DNA from: JARRKC01 sp037388505
GTDB lineage: Bacteria; Acidobacteriota; UBA6911; RPQK01; JAPXNP01
Length of the DNA stretch: 64,000 bases
Direction of reading: 5' to 3'
Assembly: GCA_037388505.1 (NCBI GenBank)
Contig: JARRKC010000015.1
Location: forward strand, 45,912 to 109,911
The notes beneath the pieces were generated by a model, which was not told the DNA's origin, did no database searches, and saw nothing but the letters and a program-made list of their open reading frames with translations. Made by a program: the position numbers and the translations under genes. Shown piece by piece: positions 35,468 to 45,807 of the stretch (positions are counted from its first letter, which is position 1; every line of letters starts with the position of its first letter).

Positions 35468-35937
35468 TTGTGACTCCTCAACAGTCGTGACGACGGCAAC
35501 TGTTCCAGCGCCAGTCGCACGAACAGTGCGATCGGAAAGGTGGCAAGGACGCCGGACACCCAACGGGTCGTCATGGTGTTCTTCCAGACGGTGAGATCCA
35601 GGAACATCGGGATGGAGAAAAGCAGAAGCAGGCGCGGTTGAGCCAGGAGGCGTCTGGAGAGCGAGCGCAGAAAGGGCAGCAGACAGGCCCCGATCAGAAT
35701 GCCGCTGTACAGGCCGAGGCAACGTGCGCAGACGGCGGTCGGCTGTCCGAACAGCTGCGGACTCCTGGAAGAAATCTGGTGGCACACCGGCTTGAATGCC
35801 AGCCGGATCATCTGCTCGAGCCCGTTCCAGCCCAACTCATGCAGCACTGGCGGTGCGAGGACGAGCAGGAGCCAGATTGAGGAAGCTGCAATCAGGACCC
35901 AACTCGCAAGTGAGTATCGGCCCGGGGTTTCGTGCAT
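35464..35937 (-). CDS. DUF2085 family membrane protein
   Basis: This 157-residue membrane protein has hydrophobic segments at about 15-33, 80-100 and 112-130, and the defining motif FKPVCHQISSRSPQ...PTAVCARCLGLYSG, with conserved Cys and His that resemble a metal or heme site. Function unknown. The ATG at 35937 (MHETPGRYS) is taken; the frame opens at 35976. It overlaps the downstream membrane-protein gene by 4 bases, so the two form an operon. Both lie downstream of ppa on the minus strand. Confidence 0.8.
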   Translation of the reverse strand: MHETPGRYSLASWVLIAASSIWLLLVLAPPVLHELGWNGLEQMIRLAFKPVCHQISSRSPQLFGQPTAVCARCLGLYSGILIGACLLPFLRSLSRRLLAQPRLLLLFSIPMFLDLTVWKNTMTTRWVSGVLATFPIALFVRLALEQLPSSRLLRSHK

Positions 35938-35982
35938 GATCGTCGGGATACTACTGGATTGAGAGAGGCCTCGCAAGGGATC

Positions 35983-36519
35983 TCAGGAGCCGAGGAACTT
36001 CTTCCGGTAGTCCTGAATCGCCTTCCGGATGATATCGATGGCGACATCGAGGCCCTCCACGCCTCCGATCACGACCTCCTTCTCCTCCAGGTTCTTGTAG
36101 ACGCGGAAGAACTCCTCGATTTCGAGGAGCTGGTTCCCGGGAAGATCGGCAGCGTTATTGATTTGCTCGAAATGGGGATCGCGACGCGGCACCGTGAGGA
36201 TCTTGTCGTCCGGTTCTCCTTCGTCGGTCATTCGCATCACACCGATCGGCCTCGAGCGGACGATGACGCCAGGATGGAAGCTGATCTGGGAGATGACCAG
36301 TGCGTCCAGTGGGTCCCCGTCTTCGGCGAGCGTCTGGGGAATGAATCCATAATTCCCCGGGTAGTACACGGCACTGGAGATGATGCGGTCGACACGGATG
36401 ATGCCCGCGACTTTGTCGAGCTCATACTTACACTTCGAGCCACTCGGGATCTCGATCAGGATATTGATGTCCTCGGGCGGATCAGCCCCGGCCGAGATGC
36501 CGTGCCACAGATGTGCCAT
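35983..36519 (-). CDS. ppa: Inorganic pyrophosphatase
   Basis: This 178-residue family I soluble pyrophosphatase shows ILIEIPSGSKCKYELDK, YYPGNYGFIPQT, DGDPLDALV (metal-binding Asp residues) and the C-terminal helix VAIDIIRKAIQDYRKKFLG. The enzyme hydrolyses PPi and drives biosynthesis. The ATG at 36519 gives MAHLWHGISAG, the usual start; the frame is open to 36582 without similarity. It is upstream of two membrane-protein genes, with a gap of 45 bases. Confidence 0.95.
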   Translation of the reverse strand: MAHLWHGISAGADPPEDINILIEIPSGSKCKYELDKVAGIIRVDRIISSAVYYPGNYGFIPQTLAEDGDPLDALVISQISFHPGVIVRSRPIGVMRMTDEGEPDDKILTVPRRDPHFEQINNAADLPGNQLLEIEEFFRVYKNLEEKEVVIGGVEGLDVAIDIIRKAIQDYRKKFLGS

Positions 36520-36906
36520 GCTTTCTACTCCAGTCTGTTCACAGAGAAGTGCAGGCCTTGAGTGATGACCTGAGTCTACCATGCCTCAGCCCGACCATTG
36601 GTGCCTGTCGTTGGTTTCGACGGGTGGGAGCGGCCTGAGATTGGTTGCCAGAAAGGGGCCCTTTGTCTTAAAGTAGTCCATGCCTTTCTGGTTGATCTTC
36701 CCTGTTTTGATGGGTGTTTCGAACAGCGGTTTATTCCGACCGGAATGCGTTTCCGAGAGTGACTTGGGGTCTGTTCTCTGCAGGTCCCGCGACGATGAGG
36801 AACCGGGCCGGGGGCCTCGCATGGTTGCGTTGCGGGTTGTGGAGCGTTGTCAGACCCTTTGCCCAGAATGGCACCAGCGCGTCCATAGGAGGGGGTAGAG
36901 GACAGA
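36520..36906. other. Intergenic region before pyrG
   Basis: About 387 bases between the divergent ppa and pyrG genes. No protein frame is convincing in either direction. A small inverted pair ATTCCG-ACC-GGAAT lies at about 36733-36748. A strong purine-rich ribosome site (AGGAGGGGGTAGAGG) ends the region. No U-rich attenuator like that of Gram-positive pyrG is seen. Confidence 0.5.
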
Positions 36907-38565
<1,659 letters not shown>

Positions 38566-38697
38566 GCCGATAAGTTCCGGGTTCCGAGTTTCGAGTTCCG
38601 AGGTATCGCGGTTTCGCGGTGGGATCGTTTCGGCAGGTCGATTTCGTTCACTGCGTCCAGCGGGTCTATGGCGTCCATCAAATCAGGGAAGTCGGAC

Positions 38698-38750
38698 GCG
38701 ATCGCGACTTCGAGGCAGGCGGTTTCGCTTCGTGCCGCTCAACACCCAGT
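38698..38750 (+). pseudogene. Fragment of a TonB receptor gene (53 bp)
   Basis: The sequence GCGATCGCGACTTCGAGGCA and the following TTTCG.TTCGTGCCGCTCAA matches, apart from roughly five substitutions and small gaps, the receptor-gene stretch at about 40805-40861, which encodes RDRDFEARRFRFVPLNTSQ. It lacks neighbours of the receptor gene, and a one-base deletion breaks the frame. It is a relic of a duplicated or recombined receptor gene at the left edge of the receptor block, next to the 123-bp repeats. Confidence 0.7.
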
Positions 38751-39000
38751 CCGGTTCTCCCGTCCTCCGGTTCTCCCGTTCTCGCCGGCTGATCTTCGGA
38801 GGTCGGTGTGAACAACGCTCGTGGAGCCACGGCCCCGGTCCAGGACAAGCAAGGATGCTTATCCCACTCACGCTCCCGGTTCCCGTCCTCCGGTTCTCCC
38901 GTTCTCGCCGGCTGATCTTCCGAGGTCGGTGTGAACAACGCTCGTGGAGCCACGACCCCAGTCCAGGACAAGCAAGGATGCTTATCCTACTCACGCTCCC
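38751..39000. repeat. Two tandem copies of a 123-bp unit, left flank of TonB block
   Basis: A unit of exactly 123 bases is repeated. Each unit contains octamer runs CTCCGGTTCTCCCGTTCTCG, then GGCTGATCTTCGGAGGTCGG, then TGTGAACAACGCTCGTGGAG, then the REP-like stem-loop GGACAAGC-AAGGAT-GCTTATCC (38843-38867 and 38966-38990). A near-identical double unit lies at 45483-45758 in the same orientation. Weak minus-strand frames through it are repeat artefacts. Confidence 0.93.
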
Positions 39001-39160
39001 AGCTTCGAGCTTCCAATCCCAAATTCATCGAATCTTCATTTGGATTTGATTCGGCTCTGACAATCGCCCTCTAGACTGTCCCCGGCTTCAAAGGGGGAAG
39101 GGTTTTCTTAGAGCGTCTTCCCAGTTTCTTTGGGTTTGTGTCGTCAAGGAGGGGGCTTCT

Positions 39161-41938
39161 ATGTTGAGACGACTGATCTCCGGTCTGTCGCTGTGGATCG
39201 CCGTGTCGGGAATTGCCTGGGCGCAGCAGGAACCGGCCGGAGCAACCGGGACTCTGAAAGGTTTTGTGATGGATTTGGGTTCCGGCAGCACCCTGCATGG
39301 AGCCGTCATCGAGATTCAGCCGGGCGGAGCGACGATCCAGAGTGACATCGACGGTCTGTTCTCACTCGATCTGCCTCCAGGAAAGTATCGCATCCTGGCT
39401 CGCAAACCGGGCTACATCAATTCGACGGTCGAGAACGTGCAGGTCAAGCCCGGAGAGGAGACTTGGCAGCAGGTTCCGATCACGCCGGAGTCCGGTGTCA
39501 CTCACGAGGTCGTCGAGGTCGTGGCCGATGCCGAGAAGGCGACCGTGGAGGCTCTTCTCAGTGAGCGAAAGAGTCTTGGTACTCTGACCGATTCAATCGG
39601 CCGTCAGGAAATGTCGCTCAATGCCGGAACCGACGGGGCCGGTGTCATGCAGCGGGTGACCGGTGTCTCGATCGTGGAAGACAAGTATGTCTTCGTCCGC
39701 GGTTTGGGCGAGCGCTACAGTGCCACACAGTTGAACGGAAGCGAGATCCCATCGACTCAGCCGGACAAGAAAGTCGTCGCCATGGATCTCTTCCCCGCGA
39801 GTCTGCTCGAGAACATTCAGACGGAGAAGTCCTACAGCCCCGATCAGCCCGGAGATTTCGCAGGCGGCATCGTCAAGGTCAATACCCTCGATTTTCCTCA
39901 GACGGCGACCTTCAAGATCAGCTATGGGGACAGCTTCAATACCCTGACGACCTTCAAGCCCTTCAAGAGCTATCCGGGCGGACGCTACGACTTCTGGGGG
40001 TATGACGACGGGACGCGCAGCCTGCCATCGGACATCCCCGGGGAGAAGTTGACCCGCAAGACACCCTTCTCGGACGGCTATACGGCTGAGCAACTGCAGC
40101 AGTTTGGCCGGTCATTCGGAGATGTCTGGCAGTTCAATGAGAACCGGAAGGCCGTCCCCGGACAGAAGTTCAACTTCATCGCCGGAAACACGTGGGGCAA
40201 CCTGGGCATGGTACTCGCTCTGACCCATGGAACCGACTTTCAGAGCCGGAAGGAACGGATGGTCTTCTATACGCTTGGCGCCGACGACAAGCTCAGCCCG
40301 TTCAGCAGCTATCAGTTCGCCTCGGGTCGGCTCAATGCCCGAACCAGTGCTACTGCGAACTTCGCCTATCGGCTCACCAACGACCACAAGATCGTCTTCC
40401 GGAATTTCTACACTCACGATGGAAGCGACGAGTCCCGTACCTTTGAGGGTCCGAATCAGGATCACGGCCAGGTCCTCCGTGACTACCGCTTGCGTTTCAA
40501 TGAAGAGGGCATCTATTCCGGTCAGATCGCGGGGGAGCATTACCTTGGCGTGCTGGGGAACAGCTTGATCGAGTGGAGCCTGACCCGGGCAAGGTCCACG
40601 AATGACGAGCCGGATCTGCGGGAGACTCTCTACGAGTTCAACCCCAGCGTCGGCGACTTCACGCTAGCCAACGTCAGCCAAAGCGGCTTCCGCGAGTTCA
40701 TGAACTTGTCGGAAGTCCTCTGGCAACCCGATGTGAACTGGACCACTTTCTTCAACGCGGGCGGTTTGATCGGGAGTCTCAAGTTCGGTGCTTCGTACCG
40801 CCAGCGCGACCGCGACTTCGAGGCACGGCGATTTCGTTTCGTGCCGCTCAATACCTCCCAGATTGACCTGACTCAATCACCAAATGTCCTGTTTGGTTCT
40901 CAGAATATCGGGCCGAACGGTTTCGAACTGCGCGAGGAAACGCGCAACACGGACGCCTATTCCGCCAAGAGCATCAACCGGGCGTTCTACGGCATGGTCG
41001 ATCTGACCGTCGGAGACTGGCGGTTCATTGGAGGAGCCCGCGTCGAGAACGATACCCAACGCGTCAGCACCTTCGACCCCTTCAACCGGGATCGGATCAC
41101 GGTCTCGAGCGAACTGGCGAATCGTGACCTCTTACCCGCTCTGAATGTCGTCTACCGCCTCGGTTCCAGCATGAACCTGCGCGGCTCACTGAGCAAAACG
41201 TTGAACCGGCCGGAGTTCCGGGAGCTTGCGCCTTTCGACTTCACGGATGTCATCGGAGGTCGGTCCGTCAAGGGGTATGCCGACCTCAAGAGGGCGACGA
41301 TCCGCAACTACGATCTCCGGTGGGAGTGGTTTCCCGGTCCGACGGATCTGATCTCAGCCAGCTTCTTCTACAAACGCTTTCAGGATCCCATCGAACGGGT
41401 TGTCGAGGCGACTGCTCAGTTGCGCACCTCCTTCCGCAATGCCGAAAGTGCGAAGAACCTCGGTTTCGAACTCGATTTCCGGCGAAGCCTGGGGTTCGTA
41501 TTCGAAAGCCTGGAGGACTTCAGCGTCGGTCTGAACTATTCCTTCGTCGACTCCACGGTTGAAGTGCCGCAGGGTGGAATCATCGTCCTGACTTCGACCA
41601 GCCGTCCCCTGGAGGGTCAGTCGAAGAACGTTTTCAACGGAATCTTCGAATACGTGAGCCCCCATACCCGAACCGTAGCGAGGGCCCTTCTCAACTTCCA
41701 CGGCAAAAGGATCTCCGACGTCGGCGCCCTGGGGCTCCCCGACATTCTGGAGGATGGGTTCACGAGCCTGGACGCGGCCGTCAGCCAACCGTTGGGAGGG
41801 GGATGGGGTTTGAAGTTCGCAGCCCAGAATCTCCTGAACGAGCCGGTCCGTTGGCTCCAGGGAGGTCTCGTCCAGAGGGAGTACCACACAGGGCGGACAT
41901 TCAGTCTGTCGGTTTCATACGCGATCTTCGGAGAGTGA
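39161..41938 (+). CDS. TonB-dependent outer-membrane receptor
   Basis: This is a 925-residue receptor. Signal peptide ends at GIAWAQQ; then a carboxypeptidase-regulatory-like domain (about 30-110, GKYRILARKPGYINSTVENV), a plug domain (MQRVTGVSIVEDKYVFVRGLGERYSATQLNG, about 165-190 and on) and a barrel to the C-terminus, whose last strand ends SLSVSYAIFGE rather than a plain F. This plug type (KxVFVRGLGERYSxTxLNG) is the kind seen in outer-membrane receptor proteins for large or organic substrates; the substrate is unknown. The ATG has GGAGGGGG upstream. It is followed 56 bases later by a beta-helix protein. Complete gene. Confidence 0.92.
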   Translation: MLRRLISGLSLWIAVSGIAWAQQEPAGATGTLKGFVMDLGSGSTLHGAVIEIQPGGATIQSDIDGLFSLDLPPGKYRILARKPGYINSTVENVQVKPGEETWQQVPITPESGVTHEVVEVVADAEKATVEALLSERKSLGTLTDSIGRQEMSLNAGTDGAGVMQRVTGVSIVEDKYVFVRGLGERYSATQLNGSEIPSTQPDKKVVAMDLFPASLLENIQTEKSYSPDQPGDFAGGIVKVNTLDFPQTATFKISYGDSFNTLTTFKPFKSYPGGRYDFWGYDDGTRSLPSDIPGEKLTRKTPFSDGYTAEQLQQFGRSFGDVWQFNENRKAVPGQKFNFIAGNTWGNLGMVLALTHGTDFQSRKERMVFYTLGADDKLSPFSSYQFASGRLNARTSATANFAYRLTNDHKIVFRNFYTHDGSDESRTFEGPNQDHGQVLRDYRLRFNEEGIYSGQIAGEHYLGVLGNSLIEWSLTRARSTNDEPDLRETLYEFNPSVGDFTLANVSQSGFREFMNLSEVLWQPDVNWTTFFNAGGLIGSLKFGASYRQRDRDFEARRFRFVPLNTSQIDLTQSPNVLFGSQNIGPNGFELREETRNTDAYSAKSINRAFYGMVDLTVGDWRFIGGARVENDTQRVSTFDPFNRDRITVSSELANRDLLPALNVVYRLGSSMNLRGSLSKTLNRPEFRELAPFDFTDVIGGRSVKGYADLKRATIRNYDLRWEWFPGPTDLISASFFYKRFQDPIERVVEATAQLRTSFRNAESAKNLGFELDFRRSLGFVFESLEDFSVGLNYSFVDSTVEVPQGGIIVLTSTSRPLEGQSKNVFNGIFEYVSPHTRTVARALLNFHGKRISDVGALGLPDILEDGFTSLDAAVSQPLGGGWGLKFAAQNLLNEPVRWLQGGLVQREYHTGRTFSLSVSYAIFGE

Positions 41939-41994
41939 TGTCGCTGAAGGGCATCCAGTTGTTCACATCTGAGGACTTTCGAAAGGAGACATGA

Positions 41995-43809
41995 ATGCTG
42001 AAGAGGACAGTCGTGTTCACAGCCGTCGCGGCCGCTATGTTTGCCGGCGCCCTGGCGGGAGTGGGTAACAGTGGCAACAGCGCAGGGGACATCTCATTCC
42101 TGACTCGCACCGTCGCAGACGGGCCGCATCCGCGGGTCTTCCTCAACACGAACAGCGTCGTCTACACACCGGGCCAGGAGCCCTCGCAAATCACGCTGAC
42201 GGCGACCATCGATCCCAATGGAAACACCTCACCCCGCGTCTTCTTCCTATACTTGCGCAACCAGCAGACCGGTGAGATCCGCTACATCGACAGCACCGGA
42301 CTGCTCGCTTCGGGAGTCGTCAAGGCGATCGACGGCAGCACCTCGGGGAACTTCACCCAGACGGACGTGACTCCGCTCGAGGACGCGATCCTCCTGGGTC
42401 CCCAGGGACATATCGGACCGGCTCTGAACGTGTCGGACCTCGACACCGGGAACTATCAGTTGGTCCTGGATCTGCGCGAAGGATCCGGTCAGAGAACGAT
42501 CGTCTTCGGCTACTTTGGATTCGCAGTCGTCGACAGTGTCATCGAGGTTCCAGGGGACATCACTCAAGACACGACCTGGTCGGCGGACAACGCCTACTTC
42601 ATCAATGACCGGGCGATCTTCGTCAAGCCGCCCGCCACGCTCACCATCGAGGCTGGAACCGTGGTTCTCGGCACCGGCCAACTCTCGGCCCTGGTCGTTG
42701 ATCGGGACGCCAAGATCAGATCCATGGGTACACAGGCGCGCCCCGTCGTCATGACCAGCGCGAATCCTCCCGGACAGCGCAACCGAGCCGATTGGGGCGG
42801 CCTGATCCTCAATGGTCGTGCACCTATCAACACCGGCGAGCAGGAAGGTGAGGGAGACACCGGCTTGTTCGGTGGGCAAGACGAGCATGACAGCAGCGGG
42901 GAGATTCACTACACGCGGGTCGAGTTTGCTGGCATCGAGTTCAGCCCTGAGAACGAACTGAACGGAATCGCCTTCCAGGGAGTGGGCGACGGAACACTGG
43001 TCGATCACATCCAGATCCACATGAACAAGGATGACAGCGTCGAGTTCTTCGGTGGGACCGCCAAGGTGAAGTACGTTGTGAGCACGCGCTCCGGCGACGA
43101 CAACCTTGACTGGGTTCTCGGCTGGCGTGGTGCGGCGCAGTTCGTCTGCGCTCAGGAGTACGGGGACGACGCCGACAACGGCATCGAAGCCGACAATCTG
43201 GCCACCAGCAACGACCTCCAGCCGATCTCGAGCCCCACGATCTACAACGTCACGTTCGTCGGGGATCCCGACACCAGCCATGGCACTTCGGGTGGACGCG
43301 GGGTGCTGCTCCGCGAAGGCACCGCCGGAACGCTCCGAAACGTCATTGTCATGGGTTTCCGTCAGTCTGCGGTTGACGTCGACGACATCGCCACAGTGGA
43401 CCGGATCAACGGGACACTGGGGAATCTGACCTTCAAGAATTCGCTGTTCTACGACAACTGCACGCATCCGGGAGCCAACGTGCCCTGTACCGGCACGACG
43501 GGCGCAGCCCAGTTTTCCAACGAGAGCGACCAGGTCGTCAACAACAAGGAGGATCTGGGAACGTTCACGACGGCCGACTGGATCACGAGTGAGGCCACGA
43601 ACCGAAGCACGGTCGATCCGATGCTCCGTGATCCCTACAGCTTCTTCCCTCCGGACTTTCGTCCTCAACTGAACTCGCCGGCCCTGAATCTCAACTATGT
43701 TGCGATTCCCCCGGACGACGGGTTCTTCACGACGGATGTGGACTTCATCGGCTGTATGGGTGCGACCGATGACTGGACGCAGGGGTGGACCTACTTTGGC
43801 GCCAACTAG
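41995..43809 (+). CDS. Secreted right-handed beta-helix-type protein, TonB receptor partner
   Basis: This 604-residue protein has a signal peptide (MLKRTVVFTAVAAAMFAGAL) and a region from about 190 on with TWSADNAYFINDRAIFVKPP, then motifs ADWGGLILNGRAPIN, GEIHYTRVEFAGIEFSPENE, LNGIAFQGVGDGTLVDHIQI and DDSVEFFGGTAKVKYVVSTR, the repeated turns of a beta-helix. Proteins with GGLILNGRAPIN and RVEFAGIEFSPENE are known in several phyla, often next to TonB receptors. The N-terminal 190 residues are less conserved. Function is not established; surface binding of the receptor substrate is inferred from context. RBS AAAGGAG before the ATG. It overlaps the start of the next gene. Confidence 0.82.
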   Translation: MLKRTVVFTAVAAAMFAGALAGVGNSGNSAGDISFLTRTVADGPHPRVFLNTNSVVYTPGQEPSQITLTATIDPNGNTSPRVFFLYLRNQQTGEIRYIDSTGLLASGVVKAIDGSTSGNFTQTDVTPLEDAILLGPQGHIGPALNVSDLDTGNYQLVLDLREGSGQRTIVFGYFGFAVVDSVIEVPGDITQDTTWSADNAYFINDRAIFVKPPATLTIEAGTVVLGTGQLSALVVDRDAKIRSMGTQARPVVMTSANPPGQRNRADWGGLILNGRAPINTGEQEGEGDTGLFGGQDEHDSSGEIHYTRVEFAGIEFSPENELNGIAFQGVGDGTLVDHIQIHMNKDDSVEFFGGTAKVKYVVSTRSGDDNLDWVLGWRGAAQFVCAQEYGDDADNGIEADNLATSNDLQPISSPTIYNVTFVGDPDTSHGTSGGRGVLLREGTAGTLRNVIVMGFRQSAVDVDDIATVDRINGTLGNLTFKNSLFYDNCTHPGANVPCTGTTGAAQFSNESDQVVNNKEDLGTFTTADWITSEATNRSTVDPMLRDPYSFFPPDFRPQLNSPALNLNYVAIPPDDGFFTTDVDFIGCMGATDDWTQGWTYFGAN

Positions 43810-44413
43810 TCGAAGGAATGGAAGCTCATCTGAGGCCGGACGCTGGGCATCCGGCCTCATTCTCCTGATTCTTTTCTGCCTCCTTGCGGCGCAAGCCGGG
43901 GCTGCAGAGAAAGCCGGGGAGAAGAGTGACGTCTCCGGGACGGCGCTGAGCGCTCCGGACGCGGCCGGGAGAGTCGAACACCCGCGTCCTCCACTCTCGG
44001 CCGCCACGGACTCGATCGAACGTCTGGCACGGAGATTCCTCGAGACCCTCGCCGAAGGAGACCGGCGGAAGATCAAGGCGATGGCTCTGACTCATGATGA
44101 GTTCGTCGCCTGGATCTATCCGGGACTGCCGGCCAGTCGGCCGGGAAGCAATCTCAGTGCTGAATTCTTGTGGAGACAGACCTTGCTTCGGAATCTGGCG
44201 GGACTGCAGAAGACCATGGGCTACGCCGGGCGCCGGCTGCAGTTCGTGTCGATACGACTTGCCGACGGTCTTCAGGAATACGACGGATTCAGAATGCACA
44301 GAGATGTCCGGCTGACCGTCCGGGACTCCGACGGGAAGGAGTTCGAGGTGAAGCTATTCGGCTCGATCCTCGAAGCCGGTGGAAAGTTCAAGATCTACAG
44401 TTTTGCGCACTGA
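43796..44413 (+). CDS. Secreted protein of unknown function
   Basis: A 205-residue frame best begun at TTG 43796 (MAPTSRRNGSSSEAGRWASG), overlapping the beta-helix gene by 14 bases; it then has a hydrophobic segment LILLILFCLLAAQAGA and a mature part with SIERLARRFLETLAEGDRRK and a closing region EFEVKLFGSILEAGGKFKIY. The later part resembles the NTF2-like/SnoaL-type small periplasmic domains, but weakly. No known family. Co-transcribed with the receptor block. The frame upstream of 43796 lies in the beta-helix gene and is not used. Confidence 0.6.
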   Translation: MAPTSRRNGSSSEAGRWASGLILLILFCLLAAQAGAAEKAGEKSDVSGTALSAPDAAGRVEHPRPPLSAATDSIERLARRFLETLAEGDRRKIKAMALTHDEFVAWIYPGLPASRPGSNLSAEFLWRQTLLRNLAGLQKTMGYAGRRLQFVSIRLADGLQEYDGFRMHRDVRLTVRDSDGKEFEVKLFGSILEAGGKFKIYSFAH

Positions 44414-44476
44414 CCCGGCTGTACCCGCCCTGAAGGGTGGCCGCAGCGAGGGAGTGCAACCAGGGAGGATAACGAA

Positions 44477-45253
44477 GTGTTCAAAAGACTACTGATGACG
44501 AGCCTTTTCTTCTGCTCGGCGGCCATGGCACAGGGGCACACCTACTACATTCCACAATTTGCCGCCGGAGCCGGGGGCGGGCTGAGTATCACGACCACGG
44601 TGACGATTGTGAATCTGGGTACGGAAGTGCTCAATCCGGCCCGGGCCCAGGTCTCCACGTTCGGACCGGACGGGAATCCGATGAGCATGCTCAAACAGGT
44701 GGCCATCTCCGGAACTCAGGCGGTCTCCTCGGTGGAACGCGAGATTCAGGGCCGGGGGACCGCGGTCGTGGAGAGCTACAGCGGCGACGGCGCCTTGATG
44801 AGCGGCTGGGCAGAGGTCACGACGGATGACAACGTTGCCATCGAAGTCGCCTACCGCATCTACAGCGGAGGTCAGATAGGGACGATCACGAGCATCTTAC
44901 CCAGGGAAGCCCTTTCTTCGGCGACGATTTTGGTCAATCTCGATGCCCAGGGACAGGTGACGAGCCCAGTAGCGTCCCTCAACCCGCCCGAGAGCAGTGG
45001 ATCGGCCGAGGTTTCGCTGGATGTGTACGACCAGTTCGGAAACTTCGTGGACACGGGCACATTCACCCTGGCACCGGGCGAGCAAACGGCGAGGAACTGG
45101 GGCGAGCTGGTTCCGTCGCTTGCCGGCGTCAATGGCTTTCGAGGTTCGGCCGAAATCACGTCGACGGTGCCGGTTCTCATCCTCCCTCTGAGCCAGGAGG
45201 CGGGTTTTCAGTTGACGACCCGGGACACTCTCGACGCGCGCTCCTCTCAGTAA
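44477..45253 (+). CDS. Secreted protein consisting of the shared bipartite module
   Basis: This 258-residue protein has a signal peptide (MFKRLLMTSLFFCSAAMAQG) and one bipartite module: part A YYIPQFAAGAGGGLSITTTV with STFGPDGNPMSML, and part B with SAEVSLDVYDQFGNFVDTGT, FTLAPGEQTARNWGELVPSL and GSAEITSTVPVLILPLSQ. The same module occurs at the C-termini of the nine-heme cytochrome (52218) and the FG-GAP protein (60181). GTG start at 44477 with GGGAGGAT just upstream. It closes the receptor block; a hairpin follows at 45264. Function unknown; beta-sandwich surface domain is inferred. Confidence 0.78.
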   Translation: MFKRLLMTSLFFCSAAMAQGHTYYIPQFAAGAGGGLSITTTVTIVNLGTEVLNPARAQVSTFGPDGNPMSMLKQVAISGTQAVSSVEREIQGRGTAVVESYSGDGALMSGWAEVTTDDNVAIEVAYRIYSGGQIGTITSILPREALSSATILVNLDAQGQVTSPVASLNPPESSGSAEVSLDVYDQFGNFVDTGTFTLAPGEQTARNWGELVPSLAGVNGFRGSAEITSTVPVLILPLSQEAGFQLTTRDTLDARSSQ

Positions 45254-45263
45254 CTCGATTCAT

Positions 45264-45293
45264 GACCGGGGCCGCTGGTTCGAGGCCCCGGTC
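45264..45293 (+). terminator. Hairpin after the TonB block, possible terminator
   Basis: GACCGGGGCC and GGCCCCGGTC form a perfect 10-bp stem with a 10-base loop, 11 bases after the last stop codon of the block, followed by ACCTTTCC. The U-tract is weak, so Rho-independent action is uncertain. Confidence 0.6.
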
Positions 45294-45482
45294 ACCTTTC
45301 CGGAAACTCCCTCTTTGGACGGTGTGTCGTGCGGACAGCCGTAACCCAGATGACCAAGACGGAGGCTGCATGCCCGATCGGTCAGAAGCAACTCCAGGCA
45401 ACGTTCGCGAAGAGTGTCTTTGGTTCGGGATTGGGGCCCTCCGGTGAGTCCGGCGTGGCGGCGTCGAAACCATCCCGCCCAC

Positions 45483-45758
45483 TCCGGTTCTCTCATTCTC
45501 CCGTTCTCCCGTCCTCCCGTCCTCCGGTTCTCCCGTTCTCGCCGGCTGATCTTCGGAGGTCAGTGTGAATAACGCTCGCGGAGTCACGGCCCCAGTCCAG
45601 GACAAGCAAGGATGCTTATCCTACTCACGCTCCCGGTTCCCGTCCTCCGGTTCTCCCGTTCTCGCCGGCTGATCTTCGGAGGTCGGTGTGACCAACGCTC
45701 GTAGGGTCGCGGCCCCAGTCCAGGACAAGCAAGGATGCTTATCCTACCCCCGCTCCCC
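45483..45758. repeat. Two tandem copies of the 123-bp unit, right flank of TonB block
   Basis: The same 123-base unit as at 38751-39000, again twice and in the same orientation, with extra octamer copies in the first (CTCCCGTT, CTCCCGTC). REP-like stem-loops are at 45600-45624 and 45723-45747, both with intact CTAC (GTAG on the minus strand). The rest of the gap 45254-45807 holds the hairpin at 45264 and no gene. Confidence 0.93.
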
Positions 45759-45807
45759 GCTCCCAGCTTTCTTGGACGAAAGCCTTCTTTCGGATTAGCA
45801 TAGGGCC

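Noticed and set aside
38678..39000. Minus-strand proteins through the 123-bp units
   Set aside because: The unit is a multiple of three and stays open by chance; peptides such as PARTGEPEDG repeat at both loci and contain no domain.
43697..43795. Start of the unknown secreted gene at 43697
   Set aside because: That part lies in the beta-helix gene and would hide the signal segment; TTG at 43796 gives a normal signal peptide.
42247..44076. Minus-strand open frame of 609 codons
   Set aside because: Antisense to the beta-helix gene; no signal peptide or domain, arginine-rich.
45264..45293. tRNA gene because of GGTTCGA in the loop
   Set aside because: The hairpin is a simple 10-bp stem; no cloverleaf or acceptor stem can be built around it.
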